A stretch of DNA of 64,000 bases from Nocardia albiluteola. GTDB taxonomy: Bacteria; Actinomycetota; Actinomycetes; Mycobacteriales; Mycobacteriaceae. The notes below the pieces were generated by a model, which ran no database searches, was not told where the DNA came from, and saw only the letters and a program-made list of their open reading frames with translations. The DNA lies in contig NZ_JAHKNI010000022.1 in NCBI RefSeq assembly GCF_018860155.1, positions 57,368 through 121,367 on the forward strand, given 5' to 3'. Below are positions 63,637 to 64,000 of this stretch, one piece after another. The first letter of the stretch is position 1. Every line of letters begins with the position of its first letter. The translations under genes were made by a program, and so were the position numbers.

Positions 63637-63795
63637 TCAGAACGGCCGCTCGTGGTGCCGGTGGCGGCAGATGTCGCAGTCGCAGTCGAAGTATCCGATT
63701 CCGGCGCTGCCGTGGGCGCCCCGGGCCTCGGCCTCCTCGAGGTCGGCGTACCAGGGCCGCCGGCCCGTCGAGCCGGGTGAAGCGGTGTTTCTCAT
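63637..63795 (-). CDS. Small Cys/His-rich protein
   Basis: This 52-residue frame starts at ATG 63795 (MRNTASPGSTGRRPWYADLE) and ends in a cluster of metal-ligand residues, GYFDCDCDICRHRHHERPF. The tail could bind zinc or another metal. No family is recognised and the ribosome binding site is weak; an upstream in-frame ATG at 63909 exists. Confidence 0.5.
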   Translation of the reverse strand: MRNTASPGSTGRRPWYADLEEAEARGAHGSAGIGYFDCDCDICRHRHHERPF

Positions 63796-63890
63796 ACCGG
63801 AGAAATACCCATTCCCCGGGATCGGCGAGTCACGGTTTCGGCACGCGGGGGGCGCGTCTCGGGGAAGCGAATCTGATGCTCCTATTGCTG

Positions 63891-64000
63891 TCAAGCGGTT
63901 GTGAGCCATTGTCTGTAGGTGTTGGCGAGTTCGTCGTCGCGTTGGAGTCCGCGTTCGATGCGGGAGATGGTGGTGGGCCAGAGTCCGAAGTGGCGGGCGG
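63891..64000 (-). CDS. C-terminal fragment of an HTH-like protein, 5' end outside the window
   Basis: The last 35 residues are visible: ARHFGLWPTTISRIERGLQR followed by DDELANTYRQWLTTA and TGA at 63891-63893. The segment reads like a helix-turn-helix and recalls the C-terminal tail of some actinobacterial transposases. GC content at third positions drops compared with neighbours, which fits a mobile origin. The family is not settled. Confidence 0.5.
   Translation of the reverse strand, partial: ARHFGLWPTTISRIERGLQRDDELANTYRQWLTTA

Overview
The window looks like a chromosomal segment of a Nocardia-type actinomycete (order Mycobacteriales). The evidence is very high GC content, frequent GTG starts, leaderless genes, a mycothiol S-conjugate amidase, a PknG-type kinase, and a block (about 46.1-58.8 kb) with the gene order of Mycobacterium tuberculosis Rv1074c-Rv1083: thiolase, SGNH esterase, cbs, metB, greA, DUF4307 protein, mca and a small membrane protein. 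Genus is inferred from gene content only.

Layout. 0-1.7 kb: end of a VOC protein, an ECF sigma factor with a SnoaL-like tail, and a DoxX gene behind a sigma-like promoter. 1.8-12.7 kb: a probable terpenoid cluster with an alpha/beta hydrolase lacking its nucleophile serine, a StyA-like monooxygenase, a STAND/LuxR regulator, a geosmin-synthase-like two-domain terpene synthase coupled to a polyprenyl diphosphate synthase, a haloperoxidase-like hydrolase and an efflux pump. 13.3-18 kb: an XRE/DUF5753 regulator overlapping a large LuxR regulator, and a DUF574 methyltransferase. 18-30 kb: a GT87 mannosyltransferase, an NCS1 permease with a kinase, an APC permease, a PucR regulator, two lipases, and an HxlR/quinone-reductase pair. 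30-35 kb: a TMEM175-like channel, a GlnX-like membrane protein and a PknG-like kinase without GlnH. 35-38.6 kb: a probable copper-responsive DUF305/Met-His-Cys-rich operon and an MFS pump. 38.7-46 kb: an S10 peptidase, a methyltransferase, a YccA protein, a TetR/oxidoreductase pair with twin operators, and a Doc toxin-antitoxin pair.

The most striking region is 60.1-62.95 kb. A Ro60/TROVE gene (rsr, interrupted by one +1 frameshift) is preceded on the same strand by six tandem Y-RNA-like elements (Y1-Y6). They share a Ro-type 5' strand (CCCGGTGCG...GG-TTACTTC), a 3' GATCTCGGG strand, and two nested helices that covary between copies. Several carry a tRNA-like core in permuted order: T-arm, closed acceptor-type hairpin, then D-arm. 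One retains an anticodon-like loop matching tRNA-Lys(CUU). One is a minimal Y RNA without any tRNA module. Three have their own promoter with a shared (A/T)TGCGG -35 box.

The right edge holds a leaderless hypothetical gene, a small Cys/His-rich protein and the C-terminal end of an HTH-like gene that runs off the window. No ordinary tRNA, rRNA, CRISPR array or complete insertion sequence was seen.
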